From Porticoccaceae bacterium (GTDB lineage Bacteria > Pseudomonadota > Gammaproteobacteria > Pseudomonadales > Porticoccaceae): DNA of 64,000 bases. Positions 55,180 through 63,468 of this stretch are shown in pieces. Location of the stretch: NCBI GenBank assembly GCA_023228865.1, contig JALOAH010000003.1:1-64000 (forward strand), given 5' to 3'. The notes beneath the pieces are model-generated. The model was not told the DNA's origin. It ran no database searches and was given only the letters and a program-made list of their open reading frames with translations. A program made the position numbers and the translations under genes. The first letter of the stretch is position 1. Each line of letters opens with the position of its first letter.

Positions 55180-56400
55180 GGAAAACATCTAACCTGTGCC
55201 CTCGGGGCAAGGCAAAGGGCAGGGTGTGGTTGCTTTCTGGTCGATAGCACCACACCAGACAAGCCCTGGATTAAACAGGCTCTAAAAATCAATGCCATTG
55301 GCATTCCGAAAGGTTATCCGACCATTGAACTGATCAAGAAACAGTACGGGAATGTTAATTTTGTCGAGGTCAAGGATGCCGATCAGGGGCTACTTATGGT
55401 GTCGAAAGGGGAGCTTTACGCCTTTACTGAACTGCTGCCAATCTGCAGTTATTCGATTCAAAAACAAGGGCTTTCCAACCTGAAAGTGGCAGGGCACCTG
55501 GATATTTCCTTTCCCACCGTGATGGCGGTTCGCTCAGATATGCCGGAACTTGTGCGCATTTTGAACAAATCGTTTGCCCGCCTTGACAGCGCGACGGTCA
55601 ACCAGTTTCTATCCCGATGGCTGAAAGTTGAATACGATATGCAGTGGGGCTGGAACGCACTGGCCAAGTATATGGCGCTGGCTGTTGCCGTTCTCATTCT
55701 GATGCTTTACTGGAACCGTCGCCTTTATTTTCTTAACCGCGAGCTGGATAAAGCCAATTCCGAGCTGGCTTTGCTCAGTGAAGCCGATACCCTGACCAAG
55801 CTGAAAAACCGCAACTTTATCGATCACCAGCTTCCCGGACTGATCAAAATTGCCAATCGAAATCGGCTGTCACTGGGTGTTGCCATCCTCGATGTCGACC
55901 ATTTCAAACATCTCAATGACAAATTCGGCCACGCCGTTGGCGACAGATGCCTGGTATTATTTGCAGAAAGAATGCGTGATATATTCCGCCATGAAAGCGA
56001 CTGGAGCATTCGCTACGGCGGCGAGGAATTTGTTGTCATTTGCACAGGCCTGACGTTGTCCGAGTTTAGCCATGCGCTGGAACAACTGCGTCAGGATGTG
56101 GCAAAAATTTCGCTACCGGAACTGAGCCAGTAAAGCATCAGTTTTACGGTTTCTGCCGGTTATATTTTCTTTGCATGCGCGCCGGATTTATGGAATGAGG
56201 AGATCATTCGCGCAGTGGATAAGTATCTCTATCAGGCAAAATCCTCGGGCAGAAACAGGATTGTTGGTTTTGCCAAACCAGAGCGGGAAGCAACACCATG
56301 CCCCGGCGGGGTATTGAGCCAGCTTGGCGGTGGGTATTATTACAGCATGAATGGTCTTATAATAGTTCCGATATTTGTGAATATCGGATTATTGATATAG
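55180..56400 (+). pseudogene. Broken sensor diguanylate cyclase (SBP-type sensor + GGDEF)
   Basis: One continuous frame encodes the C-terminal half of an SBP_bac_3-type periplasmic sensor (INAIGIPKGYPTIELIKKQY, then VSKGELYAFTELLP and YSIQKQGLSNLKVAGHLDI), a membrane helix (MALAVAVLILMLYW), a GGDEF domain with intact RYGGEEF, an in-frame TAA at 56131-56133, and then the missing GGDEF end (ISFTVSAGYIFFA, then DKYLYQAKSSGRNRIV). The N-terminal signal peptide and first lobe are absent; upstream is the MarR promoter. The damage at both ends makes loss of function likely. An ATG at 55396 could still give a 245-residue truncated cyclase. Confidence 0.88.
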
Positions 56401-56414
56401 CCGAGAATATCGGG
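56368..56414. repeat. ATATCGG repeats upstream of the lone recombinase
   Basis: CCGATATT (56368-56375) and AATATCGG (56380-56387) form a perfect inverted repeat with a TGTG spacer. A third copy (GAATATCGG) lies near 56406-56414 as a direct repeat. A TATAAT box lies just upstream at 56358-56363. It could be an operator for the recombinase gene, a recombinase-binding site, or a hairpin ending the pseudogene transcript. Confidence 0.55.
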
Positions 56415-56465
56415 TAAATTAAACCCGCAAACCGCTTACCACAAGCCCTTACAATCGGGATAACC

Positions 56466-57719
56466 ATGGATTCTAAAAGCAATGCGCCAACGCCGATTAT
56501 CGATAACCTTGAATTTATCGGTAATCCGTTTCGCCAGAAAGTTTTTGATACCGGCGTTCACAGCGCTGACGATATCCCTGGCGCCGATGATGATCTTGAG
56601 TATGCATTAAAGTTTCTCTTTAGCTACAACGGCAGCACAGCAACATTCAACAGCTACCGGCGTGAAATCGAGCGTTTGCTGCAATGGGCCTGGCGAATTG
56701 AAAAAATATCCATACTTAGCTTGCGGCGGGAACATATTGAAGATTTTATTCGCTTCTGTACACGGCCGCCCACCGCCTGGATAGGCACAAAAAATGTGGC
56801 CAGATTCATCACCAAAAATGGTCAACGCAAGGCCAATGAGGCTTGGCGGCCTTTTGTGGTCAGTGCATCGAAAAGCGAATTTCGCCAGGGTATCAAGCCG
56901 ACACCAAAAGCCTTTATGTTGTCCCAATCGGCGATCAAGGCAACCTTCACAGCGCTGTCATCCTTTTATGATTATTTGCTGCAGGAAACCCTGATTGAGG
57001 CCAATCCTGTGGCGTTAATCCGCCAAAAAAGCAAGTTTGTGCGCAAGGATCAAGTTAAGCCTGTGGTGCGGAGAATTTCCAATTTGCAGTGGGAATATGT
57101 GCTTGAAACTGCGCGGACACTGGCTGAAGAAGACCCCATCGAGCACGAACGCACACTGTTTATCATGACCTGCCTGTTATCCATGTATTTGCGCATATCG
57201 GAGTTGGTCGCCGATGAACGTTCTGCTCCGGTTATGGGTGATTTTCGCAAGGATCAGGATGGCAGCTGGTGGTTTCATGTCACCGGCAAAGGCAATAAAA
57301 GCCGAACGGTTACCGTCTGTGATGACATGATCGCTGCCTTGAAGCGGTACCGAGTTTTTTTGGGCTTAACGCCCCTGCCCACTCCCGACGAAAAAATTCC
57401 TTTAATATCAAAAATTAAGGGTGTTGGCCCGGTAACGAGCACAAGACAGATACGAAAAATTGTCCAATTTTGTTTTGACACCACCTTCGAGCGTATGCGG
57501 CGGGATGGTTTGGAGGACGATGCCCAGGATCTGAAAGCGGCCACGGTTCACTGGTTGCGACACACTGGCATTTCTGAGGATGTCAAATTCAGACCCCGAG
57601 AGCACGTTCGCGACGATGCCGGTCACTCCAGCATGGCCACCACGGACAGATACATTGAGTCGGATCTGCGTGAGCGCCATGCTTCAGGGCGAAAAAAGCA
57701 GATTTCAGACCTGATTTAA
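56466..57719 (+). CDS. Tyrosine recombinase (phage-integrase family), solitary
   Basis: The 417-residue protein has a SAM-like N-terminal core-binding domain (about 45-185) and a catalytic domain with Arg243 (YLRISELV), Lys near 275-278 (VTGKGNKSRTV), His362-x-x-Arg365 (HWLRHTG), His387 (DDAGHSSMATTDRY) and Tyr396, so the R-K-H-R-H-Y set is complete. A 60-residue insertion between 90 and 150 is unusual for XerC/D. No other mobile-element gene surrounds it, so it may be a domesticated or remnant recombinase. It lies directly after a decayed gene. Confidence 0.88.
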   Translation: MDSKSNAPTPIIDNLEFIGNPFRQKVFDTGVHSADDIPGADDDLEYALKFLFSYNGSTATFNSYRREIERLLQWAWRIEKISILSLRREHIEDFIRFCTRPPTAWIGTKNVARFITKNGQRKANEAWRPFVVSASKSEFRQGIKPTPKAFMLSQSAIKATFTALSSFYDYLLQETLIEANPVALIRQKSKFVRKDQVKPVVRRISNLQWEYVLETARTLAEEDPIEHERTLFIMTCLLSMYLRISELVADERSAPVMGDFRKDQDGSWWFHVTGKGNKSRTVTVCDDMIAALKRYRVFLGLTPLPTPDEKIPLISKIKGVGPVTSTRQIRKIVQFCFDTTFERMRRDGLEDDAQDLKAATVHWLRHTGISEDVKFRPREHVRDDAGHSSMATTDRYIESDLRERHASGRKKQISDLI

Positions 57720-57739
57720 CTGGATTATGGCTTGAGTTC

Positions 57740-58858
57740 CTAAAGCTGGTGCGGCTTGACAATAACCGCCGTTCGCAACGGATAGCGGCCAAACCGCGAC
57801 ATTTTGAGAAAATCCCGATGGGCTATGGGCAAATGCTGGCTGTCGAAACCACTGGGGCTCTGCTCTTCCGGATCCGGGTCTGAATCGTGAACGTAAAGAC
57901 AGTCCTCATCGTAGCCGCTCATGGTCACCCAGTGGGGGGCTTTGCGGCCATCCAGCCTGTAGGTGCTGATTAAAATAATGGGAATATTGCCTTTGGCAAA
58001 CTCGGCGATGAGATTGCTGTGGTGGAAATCCTTGTAGCGAATTTTGATTTTTTCGGTTTTTGCCTGGGCGATAAAATCCCCGTGGACAAGGCCGATAACC
58101 CGTTTTTTATTTTCATCGCGAACGCTGTCGACAAAAAGAGTGGTGTCCTGATTGAGCCAGACTTCAACCCCATAGTTGCGGCGATGCGCCGCGAGAGCCA
58201 ACCCCACAGGATGGCAGCCGCCGTGGCCTGATGTCATAAAAATGGTGGTGGCTTCGCGCCAGATTTGCAGTTCTTCGTGCTGGCTGGGCGAATATTTCTT
58301 CGATAGCGCCCGCATTGCCATCATCAATGCCGCGGGACCGCAGGTAAAGGGCGTGGTTTGCTGAATCCAGGGAATAGAGCGGTTTTGCGCAATTTGCGGC
58401 ACGGTGCGAATGCATTTTTGCATTCTCAGGGCGTCGTTATTGTCCTTGTAGTAATTGCGGTAAATACCAAAAGGCTGATAGCCCATGCTCTCGTAAAGCT
58501 GTATGGCAGCGTTGTTTTCCACGTTCACTTCAAGGCGCAGAAAGACCCTCCCCGATTCTTCGGTGACTTCCTCCCCTTTCAACATCAGAGCCCTGGCTAT
58601 GCCACAACCGCGATAATCGGGATCGATGGCAATAGAATACAGCCTGGCAAGGGTGGTGCCGCGAAGAAAGATAATCAGGCTATAGCCCAAAATCTGCCCT
58701 TCCATTTCAGCGACAATAAAGGCGCAGTTGTCCGCCTGAATCCAGTGGCGAAAACTCCGCCGGCTCAGCCTGTCGGTGGTAAAGCACTTTTTTTCAATAT
58801 GCAACAACAAAGGGAGATCAGCAGGAGTGACATCGCGAATGGCGATTTTGTTTTTCAT
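57740..58858 (-). CDS. GNAT acetyltransferase fused to a C39-like peptidase domain
   Basis: From the ATG at 58858 (GGGAGTTCC before it) the 372-residue protein joins an N-terminal GNAT domain (residues 5-150; acetyl-CoA loop RGCGIARAL at 83-91) to a C-terminal papain-like domain of the peptidase C39/DUF3335 type. Candidate catalytic residues are Gln near 166 and Cys173 in QQTTPFTCGPAALMM, His309 in APHWVTMSG and Asp325 in LYVHDSD. The same fusion is known in proteobacteria, often beside a RimK-like ATP-grasp ligase, which is absent here. It probably modifies a peptide or protein, but the target is unknown. An upstream extension of the frame is unlikely to be translated. Confidence 0.85.
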   Translation of the reverse strand: MKNKIAIRDVTPADLPLLLHIEKKCFTTDRLSRRSFRHWIQADNCAFIVAEMEGQILGYSLIIFLRGTTLARLYSIAIDPDYRGCGIARALMLKGEEVTEESGRVFLRLEVNVENNAAIQLYESMGYQPFGIYRNYYKDNNDALRMQKCIRTVPQIAQNRSIPWIQQTTPFTCGPAALMMAMRALSKKYSPSQHEELQIWREATTIFMTSGHGGCHPVGLALAAHRRNYGVEVWLNQDTTLFVDSVRDENKKRVIGLVHGDFIAQAKTEKIKIRYKDFHHSNLIAEFAKGNIPIILISTYRLDGRKAPHWVTMSGYDEDCLYVHDSDPDPEEQSPSGFDSQHLPIAHRDFLKMSRFGRYPLRTAVIVKPHQL

Positions 58859-58990
58859 ATGGATGGAACTCCCAACTTTGACACAGCTTTGACTTGCCCT
58901 TGATGATAGCAACAGAACAACAAAAACTGTTGCCGAGGCTGTTGACCAGTTTGCCAAAACTTTGGAACACAAAGCAACCACAGAACCCAA

Positions 58991-59021
58991 AAGCCGCTGA
59001 AAATTGATTTCTCAGCGGCTT
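58991..59021 (-). terminator. Terminator of the thiolase-FadB/J-SDR operon
   Basis: A perfect ten-base stem (AAGCCGCTGA with TCAGCGGCTT) encloses an 11-base loop. On the minus strand it is followed by TTGGGTT after four T in the stem end. It lies 84 bases past the SDR stop, before the GNAT-C39 gene. Confidence 0.7.
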
Positions 59022-59104
59022 GTCTTGTCGGCTCAGGTTGTCGGTTCAGACAATGGCCGCGATTTCTTGCGAATGATTATCCCTGTCGATGTTACACCGA
59101 GCAA

Positions 59105-59875
59105 TTACCGGGGTTGCATACGGATACCCGCATCCATTCTGATGCATTCGCCATTGGTGTAATCGTTTTCGACAATGTACTGTGAAAGATGGGCAATTTC
59201 TTCCGGCTTGCCGAGGCGCTGGGGATAGAGCGGGCTTTCACAGAGACTTTTGTAAGCAGCTTCAGGCAGGGTGTCAAACAGCGGTGTATGAATCAGGCCG
59301 GGCACGATGGTATTGACGCGAATGCCGTAAACGGCAAGATCCCGAGCCGCAGGCAGGGTGATGCCGACAACCCCGCCTTTGGAGGCGCTGTAGGCGATCT
59401 GGCCGATCTGGCCTTCGTAGGCGGCAATGGAAGCGGTGTTGATAATAACACCCCGGCCCCCATCCCCAGTGACGGTATCCTGCTTGGCCATCTGTTCAGC
59501 TGCGAGGCGAAGTACGTTGAAGGTTCCCACCAGGTTGACATTAATCACCTTGGTAAACAGCGCCAGTGGCATGGCCTTACCTTTGCTGACGGTTTTTGCC
59601 GGATCGGCAATGCCGGCAAAGTTATTGCAGATGTGAATGGCGCCAAAGGTTGCCACGGTTTTGGCAATGGCGGCGGCAACATCCTCTTCGCTCACCACAT
59701 TAACCTTGATGTAAATGACGCTGTCACCAAGTTCTTTCACCAGAGCCTGACCGCGCTCTTCGTTCATGTCAAAAATCGCAGCTTTGGCGCCCAGAGCCAC
59801 ATACCGACGCACAGTGGCTTCACCCAAACCTGATGCACCACCGGTGACAATTGCAACCTTACCTTTTATTTCCAT
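59105..59875 (-). CDS. 3-hydroxyacyl-CoA dehydrogenase type 2-like SDR
   Basis: This 256-residue SDR has the NAD motif VTGGASGLGEATVRR, FDMNEERG, NNFAG in the NNAG position, the Ser/Tyr/Lys site in INTASIAAYEGQIGQIAYSASKG and the loop RVNTIVPGLIHTPLF. The GVIINTASIAAYEGQ stretch and the overall pattern match HSD17B10-like 3-hydroxyacyl-CoA dehydrogenases acting on branched or steroid-like acyl-CoA. It is third in an operon with thiolase and a FadB/J-type protein. Confidence 0.9.
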   Translation of the reverse strand: MEIKGKVAIVTGGASGLGEATVRRYVALGAKAAIFDMNEERGQALVKELGDSVIYIKVNVVSEEDVAAAIAKTVATFGAIHICNNFAGIADPAKTVSKGKAMPLALFTKVINVNLVGTFNVLRLAAEQMAKQDTVTGDGGRGVIINTASIAAYEGQIGQIAYSASKGGVVGITLPAARDLAVYGIRVNTIVPGLIHTPLFDTLPEAAYKSLCESPLYPQRLGKPEEIAHLSQYIVENDYTNGECIRMDAGIRMQPR

Positions 59876-59920
59876 TGGTTATCTCCTCTTTGGTTAATCA
59901 AAAATGATTGTCAGAACTTT

Positions 59921-62068
59921 TTATAAAATCCATTCGTTGGCATTGAGCTTGTCAGCGACAATGGCCGGAGCCTGGAATCGCTCGCCAAATGCTGTCGACA
60001 ATTGCTCGCAGCGCTCAATAAATTTGGCCAGGCCGTAGGTGTTGACAAACTGGATGAATCCTCCCGTGTGGGTGGGCGCACCTATGCCCATAATGGAGCC
60101 TATATTGCCCTCTGCCGCAGTGCGCAGCACGCCGGATTGCAAACATTTAAGGGACTCGATCACCGGACGAAAAAGCAGGCGATCTTTAATATCCTGGTCG
60201 TTGATAGCGGTTTCTTGTTTATAGTAAAGCGCCAGCAATTGCGGCCAGACTTCCTTGCCGCCACCCTCTTTATAGTCGTAAAAACCGCCGTCCTTATATT
60301 TGCCGCAGCGTTGGTATTGGTTAACCAGAGTGTCCAGAATCTGGCGCATGGTATCCCGTTCGCCCCAGATATCGACAAGTCCCATGTCATTCCACGAATC
60401 CAGTACTTTTTTATTCAGTTCAAGGGAAATTTCGTCGTGAATCGCCAGGGGACCCAGCGGCATGCCCAGCTGTTTGCCGAGATTGTCGATTTTTACGGGA
60501 TGAACCCCTTCCGCCAACAGGCGAATGCCCTCATCCAAATAGGTGATAAAGGTTCGCGACGAGAAAAATCCCAGGGAGTCATTGACGACAATGGGTGTTT
60601 TTTTCAATTGTTTGGCAAAGTCAAAGGCTTTGGCCAGGGTTTCGTCGCTGGTTTTGGCGCCGCAGATAATTTCAATTAACGGCATTTTATCGGCGGGGGA
60701 GAAAAAGTGGATGCCGATAAAGTTTTCCGGCCTGGCGCTCGCCTCTGCGAGCTTGGCAATGGGCAGCGTGGAGGTATTGGTGGCCCAAATACCGCCCTCC
60801 CCCAGATAGCTTTCCGCAGCCGCTGTCAGGTTTTTTTTGGTGTCCATATCCTCATAGACGGTTTCGATGATGAGATCGCAGCCCTGAAAATCCTCAAGCC
60901 TGGTGGTGGGCGTGATCAAATCGACAATGGTTGTTTTATCCGCATCCTGCATTCGCCCCTGGGCGACGCGCTTTGCCAGCAATGCTTCAGTATAGGCTTT
61001 GGCTTTTTCCGCGCTTGCCAGTGATTGCGCCTTGATGACGACACTGATTCCGGCCATGGCGCAAACATTGGCAATGCCCTGCCCCATCATGCCCGCCCCT
61101 AAAATACCGACTTTTTTAACCGTATTGACGGCGATTCCTTTGGGGCGGCTGAGTCCGCTATTCACCTTTGTCATCTGAAAAAAGAAGGTGGTCATCATGT
61201 TTTTGGCTTCTGGCGTCGCCACCAGATAGGTGAGACCGCGACTTTCAATGCGCAGTGCGGTTTCAAAATCAAGGCGTGCGGCTTCCACGGCGCAGTTGAG
61301 AATTTCCTCCGGCGCGGGCAACAGGCCGCGGGTTTTCTGTTGGACCATCACGGGCGCCATGGCGAGAAGTTGTGCCAAATTTGGGCTGGAGGCACTGCCG
61401 CCGGGAATACTGAAACCGTCACGATCCCAGGGCTGTAGGGCAGCCTGAGGATTTTTTACATGGGCGAGAATATAGGCTTTCGCTGTGGGTATGAGTTCGT
61501 CAAGTCTGGCGACGGTTGCATCAATGATGCCCTGATTTAAGGCCGCGGCAGGCGCTATTTTTTTGCCGTCAAGAAGAAAGGGCAAGGCTGTTTCCAGACC
61601 GAGGAGATTAACCATACGCACAATGCCACCGCCACCAGGCAGCAGCCCCAGGGTTACTTCCGGCAAACCCAGTTGCACGGATTTATGGTCATAGGCGATG
61701 CGGTAATTACAGGCCAGCGCCAGCTCAAAGCCACCGCCGAGGGCTGCGCCGTTGATCGCGGCAACCACAGGCACCGGCAGTTTTTCGAGACGGCGAAGCT
61801 GGCTTTTCATCTCGGTTAACCACTGCATAAACCAGGGCTTGTCTTCCTCCCTGGTGGCCAGCAGGACGTTGAGGTCGGCGCCGGCAAAAAAGACTTTTTT
61901 TGCCGAGGCAATAACAACCCCCGCCAGGCCTTCTTCGCTTTCCAGTTTGGCCAGGGTGTCTTCCATGGCCTGCTCGTACTCTTTGTTCATGGCATTGACA
62001 GAGCCTGTCATGTCCATGGTGACGGTCACTATACCGTCCGTGTCCTTTTCGTATTTAAAGACGCTCAT
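59921..62068 (-). CDS. Fused enoyl-CoA hydratase / 3-hydroxyacyl-CoA dehydrogenase
   Basis: The 715-residue protein resembles FadB/FadJ: an N-terminal crotonase with VFFAGADLNVLLATR, AAINGAALGGGFELALACNYRIA and LPEVTLGLLPGGGGIVR, then a dehydrogenase with VGILGAGMMGQGIANVC, NTSTLPIAKLAE and GIHFFSPADKMPLIEII. It differs clearly from the fadJ at 10.5-12.6 kb, so the genome has at least two such enzymes. This one pairs with a separate SDR dehydrogenase, suggesting different chain types. Confidence 0.94.
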   Translation of the reverse strand: MSVFKYEKDTDGIVTVTMDMTGSVNAMNKEYEQAMEDTLAKLESEEGLAGVVIASAKKVFFAGADLNVLLATREEDKPWFMQWLTEMKSQLRRLEKLPVPVVAAINGAALGGGFELALACNYRIAYDHKSVQLGLPEVTLGLLPGGGGIVRMVNLLGLETALPFLLDGKKIAPAAALNQGIIDATVARLDELIPTAKAYILAHVKNPQAALQPWDRDGFSIPGGSASSPNLAQLLAMAPVMVQQKTRGLLPAPEEILNCAVEAARLDFETALRIESRGLTYLVATPEAKNMMTTFFFQMTKVNSGLSRPKGIAVNTVKKVGILGAGMMGQGIANVCAMAGISVVIKAQSLASAEKAKAYTEALLAKRVAQGRMQDADKTTIVDLITPTTRLEDFQGCDLIIETVYEDMDTKKNLTAAAESYLGEGGIWATNTSTLPIAKLAEASARPENFIGIHFFSPADKMPLIEIICGAKTSDETLAKAFDFAKQLKKTPIVVNDSLGFFSSRTFITYLDEGIRLLAEGVHPVKIDNLGKQLGMPLGPLAIHDEISLELNKKVLDSWNDMGLVDIWGERDTMRQILDTLVNQYQRCGKYKDGGFYDYKEGGGKEVWPQLLALYYKQETAINDQDIKDRLLFRPVIESLKCLQSGVLRTAAEGNIGSIMGIGAPTHTGGFIQFVNTYGLAKFIERCEQLSTAFGERFQAPAIVADKLNANEWIL

Positions 62069-62122
62069 GATAAAAATTCTCCGCGGCTTGCAAACTTGGC
62101 AAACCTCTGCAAATAAGCCTGT

Positions 62123-63331
62123 TTAGAGTCGCTCGATAATCGTGGAAATGCCCATGCCACCGGCGACGCACAGGGACAGCATGGCGCGCTTGAGATTGCG
62201 GCGTTCAAGCTCGTCGAGCATGATACTGACCAGCATACCGCCGGTGGCTCCTAGCGGGTGCCCCATGGCGATGGAGCCACCGTTGACATTGGTAACGGCA
62301 GGGTCAATGTCCAGGTCTTTCATATAGCGCAATGCTACAGAGGCGAAAGCTTCATTAATTTCCCAAAGGTCAATATCCGCTGTTGTCAGCCCGGCCTTGC
62401 GCAAACATTTCTGTGCCGCAGGGCCGGGACCGACAAGCATAATGGTGGGATCGGTGGCCAACACCGCGCTGGCGACGATGCGGCCTCGAGGCTTGAGATT
62501 GAGATCTCTGCCCGCTTTTTCACTGCCGATTAAAACGGCGCTGGCGCCATCGACAATGCCCGATGAATTGCCCGGTGTGTGGACATGAACAATTTTGTCG
62601 AGGTGGTTATATTTTTTGATGATGATGTCGTCGTAACCCATCTTGCCCATTTTTTCGAATGAGGGTTTGAGTTTGGCCAGGGTTTCCAGGCTGGTTCCCG
62701 GTTTAATGAAGTCATCTTTTTCAAGAATAACCAGGCCATTTTTGTCGAGCACCGCAACCACCGAACGGTCGAAATAACCGTTATCCCGGGCATGGGCTGC
62801 ACGTTTATGGGATTCAACGGCAAAGGCGTCGACGTCTTCCCTTGAGTAGCCTTCAAGGGTGGCGATGGTGTCCGCCCCTACCCCCTGGGGAACAAAATCG
62901 GTTTTTATGACAAAGGCAGGGTCAGAAAACATGGCGCCGCCATTGCTGCCCATTTTCACTCTGGACATGCATTCAACACCGCCGGCGACCACCAGATCCT
63001 CCCAGCCAGAGGCGACTTTTTGGGCGGCGATATTCACCGCTTCAAGGCCGGAAGCGCAAAAGCGATCCAACTGAACCCCGGGAACAGATTCCGCCCACTG
63101 GGCGTTCATCACCATCATTTTGGCAATGTCACTGCCCTGCTCGCCTATTGGTGTGACGCAGCCCATCACCACATCATCCACATAGGCTGTATCCAAATCA
63201 TGGCGCGCCTGGAGGGCTTTCAAAAGCCCTGCGCCCAGATCCACGGGTTTGACTTCGTGGAGCTTGCCGTCGTCTTTGCCCTTGCTTCGCGGCGTGCGAA
63301 CAGCATCGTAGATGTAGGCGTAATTGGCCAT
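62123..63331 (-). CDS. Thiolase (acetyl-CoA C-acyltransferase)
   Basis: This 402-residue thiolase shows VQLDRFCASGLEAVNIA (nucleophile Cys), LWEINEAFASVAL, NGGSIAMGHPLGATGG (catalytic His) and SLCVAGGMG (second Cys). I set the ATG at 63331 (AGGAA upstream), giving ANYAYIYDAVRTPRSKGK at the N-terminus; the frame runs on to 63397 without support. It leads the operon with the FadB/J-like and SDR genes and is divergent from an AraC regulator. Confidence 0.94.
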   Translation of the reverse strand: MANYAYIYDAVRTPRSKGKDDGKLHEVKPVDLGAGLLKALQARHDLDTAYVDDVVMGCVTPIGEQGSDIAKMMVMNAQWAESVPGVQLDRFCASGLEAVNIAAQKVASGWEDLVVAGGVECMSRVKMGSNGGAMFSDPAFVIKTDFVPQGVGADTIATLEGYSREDVDAFAVESHKRAAHARDNGYFDRSVVAVLDKNGLVILEKDDFIKPGTSLETLAKLKPSFEKMGKMGYDDIIIKKYNHLDKIVHVHTPGNSSGIVDGASAVLIGSEKAGRDLNLKPRGRIVASAVLATDPTIMLVGPGPAAQKCLRKAGLTTADIDLWEINEAFASVALRYMKDLDIDPAVTNVNGGSIAMGHPLGATGGMLVSIMLDELERRNLKRAMLSLCVAGGMGISTIIERL

Positions 63332-63406
63332 AGGATTCCTGTAAAAGGTTCTAGTTGCAGAGAAGCTAATAGTGTCCCTGCCGAAAGGACTAAGCAATGA
63401 CTTTTG

Positions 63407-63436
63407 TTGTGATTAAAATAGACATTTGAGTACAAT
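63407..63436 (+). promoter_or_regulatory. Candidate promoter of the second AraC gene
   Basis: TTGTGA (63407-63412) and TACAAT (63431-63436) are separated by 18 bases, and the AraC ATG follows 33 bases after the -10 box. The boxes are near consensus but the assignment is by eye. Confidence 0.4.
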
Positions 63437-63468
63437 CAAAAATCAAACATGAAAACTGTAAGGTGCCC

